The position numbers and the translations under genes were made by a program. From contig NZ_JADMLB010000065.1 in NCBI RefSeq assembly GCF_015482765.1, positions 1 to 64,000 on the forward strand: 64,000 nt of DNA, given 5' to 3'. This DNA is from Halodesulfovibrio sp. (GTDB lineage: Bacteria; Desulfobacterota; Desulfovibrionia; Desulfovibrionales; Desulfovibrionaceae). The notes beneath the pieces were generated by a model. It searched no databases, was not told where the DNA came from, and saw only the letters and a list, made by a program, of their open reading frames with translations. Within the stretch, counting starts at the first letter, position 1. Each line of letters begins with the position of its first letter. Positions 47,952-57,603 of this stretch are shown piece by piece.

Positions 47952-48905
47952 ATGCAAACCGTTGCTGCCACCCCGCAAAAGCCACTTTCCACGGGAAAAT
48001 CCCTTTCTGTATCGCAAACTCTGCATGCAGCATGCGAAAGACATCCGGCACTTGCTCCGCTTATTGATCATTTTTCTGCACTCTATACAGCCCGTGCGAA
48101 CTGTATTGAATCTCTTGCCCAGAAACTTGCAGAAGATCCGCACTGCCCTGCTCCGGCTATTCACCCAGAGCGCCTTGAGCAAGGTGTTCCAGTCCTCTCT
48201 GATACTGATATAGAGTGGGCTGCTGCATACTATCCTGAAGTAGAAGCAACTCTGTTTGAATACTTAGAAGCAATCGGTACACTGGAAAAAGCAGTACTCC
48301 AGTTCAAAACTGCCGTTGCAGAATCCAAAATTTCCATTATTCAGCTGCTTCGTGCCGCAGTTGATTCAAATGAATCAGTTTTCAATAAAAACGGTAAAAC
48401 AGCAGAGATAGAACCTGCTATTCTGCTTTTCATTACCCAGCAGGTACTAAGCTGTATCCTCGGAGCCTATGTTACGGTTCACGCAAAACCGCTCTCTGAA
48501 ATCTTCTGGCGTGAAGCATACTGCCCTGTCTGCGGCTCATTCCCCGATATGAGTATTCTTCAGCGTCCTGATGCCGATCAGTCAGAATTTCTGGCAGGTG
48601 GCGGTGGCAAAAAAATGATGCACTGCTCCTGCTGTTCTCATCAGTGGCACTTCCGTCGTGGAACCTGTCCAGCATGCAGTAATGATGAAGCAGGAGCCAT
48701 TCACTATTTCCATATTGAAGAACAAAGCGGCGAACGCGTTGAGTACTGCACAAAGTGCAACACCTATCTTAACAACATTGACTTGCGTAACTCAACAGCA
48801 ACCCCTGATTTTACCGTAGCTCCGCTCACCCTCATTCATCTGGATATGAAAGCTGCCCAAAAAAAACTTAAGCCACTTGTTCATACCCTTTGGAACACCT
48901 TTTAG
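47952..48905 (+). CDS. fdhE: FdhE-like formate dehydrogenase accessory protein
   Basis: The 317-aa cytosolic rubredoxin-like protein has four CxxC sites: CPVCGSFPDMSIL, CSCCSHQW, CPACSND and CTKCNTYL. FdhE proteins take part in maturation of periplasmic formate dehydrogenases. It starts after AGGAG, between fdhB and fdhD, as in other formate dehydrogenase operons. Sequence outside the cysteine region is divergent. Confidence 0.9.
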   Translation: MQTVAATPQKPLSTGKSLSVSQTLHAACERHPALAPLIDHFSALYTARANCIESLAQKLAEDPHCPAPAIHPERLEQGVPVLSDTDIEWAAAYYPEVEATLFEYLEAIGTLEKAVLQFKTAVAESKISIIQLLRAAVDSNESVFNKNGKTAEIEPAILLFITQQVLSCILGAYVTVHAKPLSEIFWREAYCPVCGSFPDMSILQRPDADQSEFLAGGGGKKMMHCSCCSHQWHFRRGTCPACSNDEAGAIHYFHIEEQSGERVEYCTKCNTYLNNIDLRNSTATPDFTVAPLTLIHLDMKAAQKKLKPLVHTLWNTF

Positions 48906-48921
48906 TTGAGCAGGTTTCCCT

Positions 48922-49806
48922 ATGTCGAAAAAACTATCCATTGAACAAAGCAACGAGTCGACGGTGCAACAAATGTTGACCCGTACTATTTTGCGATACC
49001 GTGAACAAAGGGTACATCCCTCTAATGATCAGATTCTTGTTGAGTTTCCCCTTCTCATAACTCTGAACTCGGTTCCGATAGCGACACTCGAATGCACGCC
49101 GGAAAACGAAGTTGCTCTTGCGCTCGGCTTCTGCATCACAGAGCAACTTATTTCCAGCACGGAACACGTAACGCTCAAACACCACACCCGATCTCAAGAA
49201 AAGGCAGAGGTTGCTTTGACTATCGAAGGCGGTAAAGAGCGCGTGTACCAAATTTTACGCCACAAAGGTGTGCGCGTAAGCAGCTCCTGCTACGGAAGCG
49301 GCTCTCATGGAAGACTCTCCACATTCCCACAGGTGGGTAAAGACTTCACCCTTAACCCAACGCAAATTCACGCCCTGCAAAAAGAATCTGAAGCCTGTCA
49401 GGATCTTTTCAGTAACACAGGCGCAACACACTTCTGCGCCTTGTACAATAGAGACCTCTCACTCATTGCCTACAGTGAAGATGTAGGGCGGCATAATGCA
49501 CTGGATAAATCAATAGGGCAGACCATGCAGTCCGGTTCAATCGACGATATCCGTCTCATTCTGCTCTCTTCACGAGTAAGCCATGAAATGCTGCGTAAAT
49601 CAGCTGCGGTAAACGCGCAGGTCATTGCCGGATTCTCCGCAGTTACGAGTTCCGCTATCCAATTGGCAGAAAAGACTAACAGAACTCTGCTGGGCTTTGT
49701 GCGCAATGGCCGTATGAATATTTACTCTCATAGTGAACGACTCGGATTCACTTCTCCGACAACGCACGTTCCACTTGAAGCTACTGCTGTAAACTACGTT
49801 CTGTAA
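48922..49806 (+). CDS. fdhD: FdhD, sulfurtransferase for formate dehydrogenase (CxxS variant)
   Basis: The 294-aa protein transfers sulfur from the IscS desulfurase to the molybdenum cofactor of FDH. Family landmarks are EFPLLITLN, ALGFCITEQLIS, EDVGRHNALDK and SSRVSHEMLRKSA. The usual CxxC pair near residue 121 is here C123-Y-G-S126: the first cysteine is kept and the second is serine. It lies in the operon directly after fdhE (16 bases). Function is probable given the context and conserved remainder. Confidence 0.92.
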   Translation: MSKKLSIEQSNESTVQQMLTRTILRYREQRVHPSNDQILVEFPLLITLNSVPIATLECTPENEVALALGFCITEQLISSTEHVTLKHHTRSQEKAEVALTIEGGKERVYQILRHKGVRVSSSCYGSGSHGRLSTFPQVGKDFTLNPTQIHALQKESEACQDLFSNTGATHFCALYNRDLSLIAYSEDVGRHNALDKSIGQTMQSGSIDDIRLILLSSRVSHEMLRKSAAVNAQVIAGFSAVTSSAIQLAEKTNRTLLGFVRNGRMNIYSHSERLGFTSPTTHVPLEATAVNYVL

Positions 49807-49840
49807 CCCTTCCCCAACGTATTGATTATTGGAGAAAACA

Positions 49841-51514
49841 ATGTCCCAAGCTTGCGACCTTCAATCTGCTTTTAAAAACATAGGTGATCACACCTTTGAT
49901 GAATTTATAGACATGGCCACCCTCTTTCACAACTATCCTGCACCGGGTCTGCTCATCGGTGGTTACATGGTTGAAGAGGCTCGAAAACATATGCCGGAAG
50001 GCACACTGTACGAAGCTATTTCAGAAACAACATGGTGTCTTCCGGATGCCATCCAGATGCTGACTCCATGTACAATCGGTAACGGCTGGATGAATGTTCT
50101 GAACCTCGGACGCTACGCTATGAGCCTGTATGACAAATTTACCGGTGAAGGAGTCCGTGTCTGGCTCGATATAAATAAGATTCCTAAAGACTCAGAAATT
50201 CTTGTCTGGCTTATGAAAGAGAAACCGAAACAAGAACAGGATTCAGATAAGCTACGGAAAGAAATCGGCTGCTACGGCGCAGACATTCTCTCTACTATAC
50301 CGATCACTGTCCCTAAGCCCAAACTCATTAAAAGAAGCAAAGGGAGCATCATCCCGTGTTCTTCTTGTGGGGAACCATACCCTTCTGCACACGGCGCACT
50401 CTGCCGCGCCTGTCAGGGAGAATCCCCATATGCCGGTGACACTACTCTTTCAGTTCCAAACGACATCGTCTTTCCGGTTCCTGAAGCAGTCAAAGTCGTT
50501 CCTGCAGACTCAGCAATGGGCAAAGATGCCGTGCACGACATGACAAGCATTGTACCGGGAACTAGCAAGGGAGCAGCATTCAAACGTGGTGATACGTTTG
50601 GTGCCGGCGATTTATGTCGCCTGCAACAGATGGGTAAAAACAATGTGTACGTAACAGAAAATGAGATTGGCAAAGAATGGGTACATGAAGATGACTGTGC
50701 CAATGCGTTTGCTACTGCCATGTGCGGCACAGGCGTAACCCCGAAAGACGCCCCGCATGAGGGTAAAGTAACACTTGTTTCAGAACTGGATGGGCTGTTG
50801 CGCGTCAATACAGATGCCATGAAACGTTTTAACATGTGTTCCGGTGTGATGGCAGCATCCAGAAACGGCAATACAATTGTTCGTAAAGGAACAGAGATTG
50901 CCGGAACCCGCGCTATCCCGCTTTACTTGCAACGTCTTCAGTTCCAGCAGGCGCTCCAGACATTACAGGAAACACCACTCTTTGAAGTCCGTCCTCTCAT
51001 GAAAGCACGCGCGGGTGTCCTGATAACCGGAGACGAAGTATTCAACGGTGTCATTGAAGATAAATTTCATGACATCATCCATAAAAAATTGCTTGGATTA
51101 GGTGGCGACATTCAGCGTTCCATCATCGTGCCGGATGACAAAACCGCTATCAGCGAAGCAGCTCAGGAACTTGTTCAGGCAGGCTGTAACATCATCATAA
51201 CAACTGCGGGTCTTTCTGTTGATCCAGATGACGTTACCCGCATGGGGCTATTGGAAGCCGGAGCCCACAATCTCCTTTACGGCGCACCAATACTTCCGGG
51301 AGCAATGACCCTCGTTGGAAAAATCGGCTCTATCCCGCTCCTCGGCGTTCCTGCATGCGCCCTGTTCTTTAAAAACACCAGCCTTGATCTGATCCTTCCG
51401 CGACTACTCGCTGGAGTACAGGTTACTCGAGAAGAGCTTGCCTCTATGGGTGAAGGCAGTATGTGCCTTAACTGCGCCAACTGCTCATTCCCTAAATGCC
51501 CTTTTGGAAAATAA
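49841..51514 (+). CDS. FmdE / zinc ribbon / MoCF fusion protein, molybdoenzyme maturation
   Basis: The 557-aa protein has an N-terminal FmdE-like domain (about 5-160, HNYPAPGLLIGGYMVEEA, TPCTIGNGW) and a zinc ribbon (CSSCGEPYPSAHGALCRAC). A C-terminal molybdopterin-binding MoCF domain related to MoeA/MogA follows (LITGDEVFNG and TTAGLSVDPDDVT). The tail has a cysteine cluster, MCLNCANCSFPKCPFGK. The ATG at 49841 follows GGAG. Being last in the fdh operon, it probably handles or inserts the Mo/W cofactor for FdhA. The fusion is known in Desulfovibrio-type genomes, but its activity is not established. Confidence 0.85.
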   Translation: MSQACDLQSAFKNIGDHTFDEFIDMATLFHNYPAPGLLIGGYMVEEARKHMPEGTLYEAISETTWCLPDAIQMLTPCTIGNGWMNVLNLGRYAMSLYDKFTGEGVRVWLDINKIPKDSEILVWLMKEKPKQEQDSDKLRKEIGCYGADILSTIPITVPKPKLIKRSKGSIIPCSSCGEPYPSAHGALCRACQGESPYAGDTTLSVPNDIVFPVPEAVKVVPADSAMGKDAVHDMTSIVPGTSKGAAFKRGDTFGAGDLCRLQQMGKNNVYVTENEIGKEWVHEDDCANAFATAMCGTGVTPKDAPHEGKVTLVSELDGLLRVNTDAMKRFNMCSGVMAASRNGNTIVRKGTEIAGTRAIPLYLQRLQFQQALQTLQETPLFEVRPLMKARAGVLITGDEVFNGVIEDKFHDIIHKKLLGLGGDIQRSIIVPDDKTAISEAAQELVQAGCNIIITTAGLSVDPDDVTRMGLLEAGAHNLLYGAPILPGAMTLVGKIGSIPLLGVPACALFFKNTSLDLILPRLLAGVQVTREELASMGEGSMCLNCANCSFPKCPFGK

Positions 51515-51582
51515 TTCAATCATACCGAGCTAAGCATATCGTAAGGCAAGGTGTTCGAACGGCATATCGAAACCCTACCCGC

Positions 51583-51610
51583 GTAAGGGGGCTCTATCGA
51601 GTCCCCTTAC
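51583..51610 (+). terminator. Hairpin after the formate dehydrogenase operon
   Basis: GTAAGGGG/CCCCTTAC, 8-bp stem with a 12-base loop, no T-run after it. It may end the fdh transcript with the help of Rho or belong to a larger folded RNA (51520-51630). Confidence 0.5.
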
Positions 51611-51782
51611 TGCTGCCTGATAATTTCCATTCGTTCATAATTACATTTTATTTTAAAAGCATACAAAAAACCCTTCTCTTTAACGATATATTAACACCCT
51701 CCTTGCTATTTTTCTTTCAGAACATGGTTGGACACTACGCCAACACGCCAACCATGCCTTCGTTTTCAGACCCTGAAAAAAC

Positions 51783-53234
51783 ATGAAAAATATGCAAAAA
51801 AATATTTCTACCTATCTGCTCATTGTAGGGCTTCTCTGCTTCTCAGCCAGTCTCGTCACGGGCTGCGCTTCGCGTATTGATATTCCGGCTCGTCAAAAAA
51901 AGCTCGCACAACAATTTCCTTCATCATGGAATGAATCGATTACGACCATCGGAACAGCTGCTCATCTGGAAGAGCTGACAACTAATCCGGAATTAAAAAA
52001 GCTTATTCTTGAAGCACTTAAAGAAAACCCGAACCTGCTTGCTACAGCATACAAGTTAAAAGCCTCCGGCTTACTGCTGAGTGTCAGTTCTTCAGCCTAT
52101 CTGCCATCCCTCTCGCTGGAAGGTTCCGGTACACGCAGCAATGCTATAGGGAAAGAGGCAGATTCATATTCTACCGCTGCGAAAATTCAGTGGGAAATAG
52201 ACCTTTGGGGAAAACTGGCTGATCTCTATGAAGCCGACAAACTGGGGGTTGCAGCAAAAGCAGAAGACTATATTGCAGCGCGCAACGCTCTTATTGCACG
52301 GGTAATAACAGCATGGGTTGAACTCTCTTCACAATATCAGGCCGTTTCCATTCAACATAAACGCGTAACGGCTCTTCAAAATACTCAAGATATCGTTCTC
52401 GATAGATACAACATCGGCTTGGGAAAATCTGAAGACCTTGCAACCGCCAAAGCAAACACAGAAGCCGCACGTCAGGTACTTTTAGAAAACATGCTCGTAT
52501 TATCCAAAAAACGACGAACACTTGAGTTACTCACAGGGAAATACCCTTCAGGACGTATACACGGAGAGACAACGTTACCAATCATACAGACACCCGTGGT
52601 CGCAGTTCCTCTGTCTGTGTTAACCGGAAGACCCGATATCAAGGCTGCATGGCTGCGTGTTCAACAGGCAGACACCACTGTCAGCGCAGCAAACAAAGCA
52701 TTTCTTCCAAGCATAAACCTGACTGCTGATCTCGGTTACTCTTCAAACGGATTCACAGCCATAGGAACGGGGCCTTCCGTATGGAATGCCATCAGCACAA
52801 TAAGTCAGCCGGTGTTTCAAGGTGGAAAGCTTGTAGACACAGCTAAAGCCCGTTCAGAGGAAAGTAAGGCAGCTTGGGAAGAATATAGAGAAACGGTTTT
52901 GAAGGCTGCTCAAGAAGTAGAAAATGCTCTTGAAAACGAGCAAAGCCTTACTTCACAAGAACACTATCTCCTGTCTTCTCTTAAATATGCAACAGAAAGC
53001 CGTATCAACTATGAACAGCAATACAATGAAGGACTTACAGATATTTTAAACCTGCTTACAGCTAAAAACAACGAGCTGAACACAGAAGCACAACTGCTTG
53101 CAATACGGACATCACGCCTGACAAACCGCATATCTCTTGCACTTGCTGCCGGATTGAACAGCGTTCAAGAATCTGCGGAAAAAAGCGCTTCATCTGTAAG
53201 ACACAACATAAAGGAACCTGCTCATGCGCAATAA
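51783..53234 (+). CDS. Outer-membrane efflux lipoprotein (TolC/NodT family)
   Basis: The 483-aa protein has a lipobox LVTGC near residue 29 (signal peptide II) and the OEP architecture of two repeated coiled-coil hairpins: the first half around SYLPSLSLEGSG, the second around AFLPSINLTADLGYSS. It forms the outer-membrane channel of the RND pump encoded by the next two genes. It overlaps the adaptor by 11 bases. The ATG lacks a clear ribosome site; a second ATG 9 bases on is possible. Confidence 0.92.
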   Translation: MKNMQKNISTYLLIVGLLCFSASLVTGCASRIDIPARQKKLAQQFPSSWNESITTIGTAAHLEELTTNPELKKLILEALKENPNLLATAYKLKASGLLLSVSSSAYLPSLSLEGSGTRSNAIGKEADSYSTAAKIQWEIDLWGKLADLYEADKLGVAAKAEDYIAARNALIARVITAWVELSSQYQAVSIQHKRVTALQNTQDIVLDRYNIGLGKSEDLATAKANTEAARQVLLENMLVLSKKRRTLELLTGKYPSGRIHGETTLPIIQTPVVAVPLSVLTGRPDIKAAWLRVQQADTTVSAANKAFLPSINLTADLGYSSNGFTAIGTGPSVWNAISTISQPVFQGGKLVDTAKARSEESKAAWEEYRETVLKAAQEVENALENEQSLTSQEHYLLSSLKYATESRINYEQQYNEGLTDILNLLTAKNNELNTEAQLLAIRTSRLTNRISLALAAGLNSVQESAEKSASSVRHNIKEPAHAQ

Positions 53235-54387
53235 TTCCCTAAATATTCTCGTCGGCGCAATCATTCTCACAAGCACTATTGCGGCCTGCTTCTGGCTTGT
53301 TTTTACTCCGGTTGAAGCAACAATTACTGAAGAAAAAAGCGTACCTCACCCAGTTTCAGTCATTCAAGTTCGCCCACAGCAACACACTGCAACTATTACT
53401 GCTTACGGACAGGTTGCACCTTACAGAAAAACAAACATTGTTTCTGCCATCTCAGGACGACTGGTTCAACGAAGTGACGTATTCGACAAAGGAATGCGAG
53501 TAGTAAAAGGTGACCTGTTAGCAACTGTAGAAGACGTTGCATACCGATCAGCTGTATCTCAACAAAAACAAGAGCTTGCAAACGCAAAGCTCGCCTTGAT
53601 GCAAGAAGAACGACGGGCTTCTCAAGCCAAAAAAGACTGGGAACGAATGGGAAATAAATCTGCTCCGTCTTCTGCTCTTGTCCTGCATACACCCCAGTTA
53701 GATGCTGCAAAAGCGCGCGTACATGCTGCAAAAGCGTCACTGGCAAAAGCTGAAAACGACTTGCGTAATACTAAAATAACTGCACCGTATGATGCTGCAG
53801 TTATTTCAAGAAATGTTGCTATTGGTTCATATGTTTCAGAAGGAACTGTTGTCGGAACTATTTTTGGTACGGATCTGTTGGAAGTGCAATTGCCGTTAAC
53901 AGAAAAGCAGTTCTCTTTACTTCCTATTCCTCCAGAACATCAGAATTCAGTCTGGAAAGAACTTCCAGTGAAGCTTTCATCCGTCACAACCCCTGAAGAG
54001 ACATGGGAAGGTAAGCTGGCAGCCGTTGATTTGCAGATAACAAAGGCTACACGACAGCGTATTGCTATTATCAGAATTTCGCATCCTCTAACGAAAGTAC
54101 ATCCGTTACTCCCCGGTACTTTTGTTAAAGCTGAGATATCTGGTGTTTCTCTAGAGAATATCTATGCTTTACCTGAAAGTTCTTTAACACAACAAGGAGC
54201 GGTGTGGACAATAGACAGCGAAAGCACTCTGAAGAAAGTACAAGCAGATATTAAATTTCGCTATCAGGGAATGCTCTACGCACGTTTACCGAATACATCT
54301 CCACTGAACATTGTGGTGAAACCACTGGGAAGTTACCTAGTTGGAACCGAGGTTACTCCAGTCTCCGCCGAGGTTGCCCATGAGTAA
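53224..54387 (+). CDS. RND efflux periplasmic adaptor (membrane fusion protein)
   Basis: The 387-aa protein is anchored by an N-terminal helix (about 7-28) and has the MFP layout of barrel-sandwich lipoyl halves, coiled-coil hairpin (about 100-190) and beta-barrel (PLTEKQFSLLPI onwards). The lipoyl half-motifs are VAPYRKTNIVSAISGRLV and ITAPYDAAVISRNVAIGSYV. It bridges the RND permease and the outer-membrane channel. It overlaps both neighbours. Confidence 0.92.
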   Translation: MRNNSLNILVGAIILTSTIAACFWLVFTPVEATITEEKSVPHPVSVIQVRPQQHTATITAYGQVAPYRKTNIVSAISGRLVQRSDVFDKGMRVVKGDLLATVEDVAYRSAVSQQKQELANAKLALMQEERRASQAKKDWERMGNKSAPSSALVLHTPQLDAAKARVHAAKASLAKAENDLRNTKITAPYDAAVISRNVAIGSYVSEGTVVGTIFGTDLLEVQLPLTEKQFSLLPIPPEHQNSVWKELPVKLSSVTTPEETWEGKLAAVDLQITKATRQRIAIIRISHPLTKVHPLLPGTFVKAEISGVSLENIYALPESSLTQQGAVWTIDSESTLKKVQADIKFRYQGMLYARLPNTSPLNIVVKPLGSYLVGTEVTPVSAEVAHE

Positions 54388-57300
54388 AAAGCATTCATCC
54401 GGCGTGATTGCATGGTTTGTTCACAACCCAGTAGCTGCAAACCTGCTTGTTCTCCTTATTCTTGTTGGCGGCTGTGTTGTAGGGTTCAATCGGCCAAAAC
54501 AGGCATTCCCGCCTTTTCCTCCAAAACTAGTTACCATTTCAGTAGACTACAACAGCAGTTCAGCAGAGTCCGTTGAGAAAGGTATTACTATTAAGCTTGA
54601 AGAAGCATTAAACGATATCAACGGGATTCGTCGTATAACAAGCAGCTCAACCCGCAGTAACGCAACAGTTATGGTTGAGAAAAAAACAGATTACTCCCTT
54701 GCAACGCTCATGCGCGATATAAAAAGTAAGGTAGATGCCATTGCAACGCTACCAGCAAGAGCTGAACGCCCAGTAATATCACAAGAAGAATGGAATGATC
54801 ACATTGTGTACATCCATCTCTTTGGAGATGCACAGCAGGAAACGTTACAAACTCTTGCAGATACCGTTCGCCGTAAACTGCTCGCGAAACCGAACATCAA
54901 CAAGGTCAATTATCTGGGCAGACGCGCCAAAGAAATTTCCATAGAAATTCAAGAAGGCATGTTGCAAGCAACCGGATTAACATTGCAGGATATTTCCCGG
55001 CGAATTCAAAATGAATCTGTTATCGATTCAGGCGGCGAACTAAAAACAGACTTTTCAACCATCACATTACGAGCTGACAATCAGGCGTATAGCGAACAAG
55101 ACTTCCGCGCTATCCCATTGCGTACAGAATCTGACGGTTCCATTATCCGGCTTGGAGACGTGGCAACCGTTCGCGAAACATTTGAAGAAGAAACCATCCT
55201 CAACAGAATCCAAGGTAAGCCCGCAATAGGGCTCCTTCTCGTGGAATCTGGCGGCAACGATACATCTGCAGCCTCTAACGATGCGCAACAGGTCGTCGAC
55301 GCTGTGCAGCAGGAAAATATTCTCCCGCATAATGTCTCCATCACCATGTGGAACGATCAGAGCAAGTTTATCGACAGCAGGGTCTCCCTGCTTCTTTCGA
55401 ACGGCATAATGGGGATGCTCCTCATCATTGTTGTGCTTGCACTTTTCCTGAACTTGCGTCTTGCGGTCTGGGTTTCTTTCGGTGTTCCGGTCTCCATTGC
55501 CGGAGCCTTGCTCCTTATGGGCAACAATGCATTTAACTTTTCTATCAACGAACTCACGTCGTTCGGCTTTATCGTCGCATTAGGTATTCTGGTCGACGAT
55601 GCCATCGTTATCGGCGAAAATATTTTCACAACCCGACAAGAAATAAGCGATCCAACAACAGCTACAATTAAGGGGGCTTCAGAAGTCGCAACACCTGCGA
55701 CTTTCGGTGTGCTGACAACAGTCGCTGCCTTTCTCCCTTTAGCCTTCATTAAAGGCGAATTTGGAGATATCTTCGGGCAATTTGCTATCGTCGTAATCTG
55801 CTGTCTGCTTTTTTCCTTACTGGAATCTAAATTTATCCTGCCATCACATCTGGCACAAACGTCCTTGGAGCCATCGCAGTCAAAAATCACAAAGCCGCTC
55901 AGAGCAGCACAACAAAAACTCACTCTGGGATTAGAGAAGATTAAGACTGACTACTACACGCCATGCATGCTTCGAATTCTCAAAGCACCAGGACTTACCT
56001 TACTCAGTTTTGCCTGTCTGCTCCTTCTGCTCATTGCCCTGATGTTCAGTGGACGTATCCGAACAGTCTTCTTTCCAAACATTACAGGCAGCGTTATCAC
56101 TGCAACATTTACGATGGATCAAGAAGCTGGAAAACGCCTCACAGTACAAAATGCAATCAAAGTAGAAAAAGCATTATATGCTGCAAGTGATGAACTTCAA
56201 TCGGAATATAACCTTCCTGAAGCTCCGGTAAAAATAGCACAAACGGACATCACCGGTTCCGCAGATTTTTACGTTACAGCTGAACTTAACTTGAAAGAAG
56301 ACAGCACCGTTTCAACAGAAAAATTAATCAGCACATGGCAAAAAAAAGTTGGTGCGCTTGAAGGCGTTGATACTACAAACTTTAATGCTAACACCACTTC
56401 CATGAAAAATATCGATATCGAACTTATCGGTGCCACACCTGAAGTGCTTTCAATCGCAACAAACGCTGTAATCAACAAATTGAAAACATATTCCGGAGTG
56501 TACAACGTTAGAGACAACGTAAAATCAGGACAGCCGGAACTTCGCCTCACAATCAAGCCGGAAGCACGCAGTCTAGGTATAACGTTAAGTGAGTTAGTCT
56601 CACAGCTCCAAGGCGGGTTTCAGGGGTATGAAGCTCAACGTTTCCAGCAAGGTCAGGATGATGTAAAAGTTCTGGTTCGCTACCCTGCTACAGAAAGACA
56701 ATATTTTGAAGACCTGCGCCGCACACGAATTCGTACTGCGTCTGGCGCCCTTCTGCCCTTGGAAGTAGTTGCCGATATTACCGCAGGCTATGGACCGTTA
56801 GAAATTAACAGAGCAAACGGAGGAAGAGTCGCTAATGTTTTTGCGTCAACAAATAAAGATATCACCTCTCCGTCAACGGTTCTGGAAAACTTAGAGGCAA
56901 CATTTTTCCCAGAACTTCGCGCTCAATACCCTGATGTAAAAATTAATCTTTCGGGTGAGGCTTTAGAGGAAGCTGAAGCAACAGGTTCAATGTGGCATGC
57001 ATTTTTTATTACCTTACTCATGATCTATGCCCTTATTGCCATCCCGTTACAATCATACACGAAACCTCTTATCATTATGTCTGCAATCCCCTTCGGCTTT
57101 ATTGGTGCCATAGGCGGACATATGATACTTGGATATCCAATAAGTATGTTATCACTTTTCGGAGTGCTCGCACTCTGCGGAGTTGTAGTGAATGACAGCC
57201 TGTTACTGGTTACAGAATACACAGCGCAACGTGAAAAAGGGCTGTCTATTGACTCAGCACTTATTACAGCAGCTTGTAAACGCATGCGCTCTATCATTTT

Positions 57301-57532
57301 AACATCTGTAACCACATTTATCGGGCTTGTACCGCTTCTTCTGGAAACATCAGAACAGGCGCAGTATCTCATCCCGGCTGCAATATCCATGGCATATGGC
57401 ATTCTGTTTGCCACAGCCATCACGTTACTGCTTATTCCGGCGCTGTTACGCTTCTCACACAATATGCACGAAGCCATCAGCAACTGGAGATGCTCTGTTT
57501 CCAAAAATACAGAACAGATTATTCATGAATAA
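54380..57532 (+). CDS. RND family efflux permease
   Basis: A 1050-aa inner-membrane pump with 12 helices and two large periplasmic loops. The proton-relay aspartates lie in TM4 (LGILVDDAIVIGENIF, equivalent to AcrB D407-D408), which places it in the HAE drug-efflux group rather than the metal group. The start at 54380 lies inside the end of the adaptor gene (8-base overlap). With its neighbours it forms a complete tripartite system, controlled by the two-component genes that follow. Substrate unknown. Confidence 0.93.
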   Translation: MSKKHSSGVIAWFVHNPVAANLLVLLILVGGCVVGFNRPKQAFPPFPPKLVTISVDYNSSSAESVEKGITIKLEEALNDINGIRRITSSSTRSNATVMVEKKTDYSLATLMRDIKSKVDAIATLPARAERPVISQEEWNDHIVYIHLFGDAQQETLQTLADTVRRKLLAKPNINKVNYLGRRAKEISIEIQEGMLQATGLTLQDISRRIQNESVIDSGGELKTDFSTITLRADNQAYSEQDFRAIPLRTESDGSIIRLGDVATVRETFEEETILNRIQGKPAIGLLLVESGGNDTSAASNDAQQVVDAVQQENILPHNVSITMWNDQSKFIDSRVSLLLSNGIMGMLLIIVVLALFLNLRLAVWVSFGVPVSIAGALLLMGNNAFNFSINELTSFGFIVALGILVDDAIVIGENIFTTRQEISDPTTATIKGASEVATPATFGVLTTVAAFLPLAFIKGEFGDIFGQFAIVVICCLLFSLLESKFILPSHLAQTSLEPSQSKITKPLRAAQQKLTLGLEKIKTDYYTPCMLRILKAPGLTLLSFACLLLLLIALMFSGRIRTVFFPNITGSVITATFTMDQEAGKRLTVQNAIKVEKALYAASDELQSEYNLPEAPVKIAQTDITGSADFYVTAELNLKEDSTVSTEKLISTWQKKVGALEGVDTTNFNANTTSMKNIDIELIGATPEVLSIATNAVINKLKTYSGVYNVRDNVKSGQPELRLTIKPEARSLGITLSELVSQLQGGFQGYEAQRFQQGQDDVKVLVRYPATERQYFEDLRRTRIRTASGALLPLEVVADITAGYGPLEINRANGGRVANVFASTNKDITSPSTVLENLEATFFPELRAQYPDVKINLSGEALEEAEATGSMWHAFFITLLMIYALIAIPLQSYTKPLIIMSAIPFGFIGAIGGHMILGYPISMLSLFGVLALCGVVVNDSLLLVTEYTAQREKGLSIDSALITAACKRMRSIILTSVTTFIGLVPLLLETSEQAQYLIPAAISMAYGILFATAITLLLIPALLRFSHNMHEAISNWRCSVSKNTEQIIHE

Positions 57533-57603
57533 AATCTGTTATAGTAATAAACAGCAAACCGTATATTCGTTTGCTCTACATATCAATTGCCTTAGAGGAG
57601 GTT

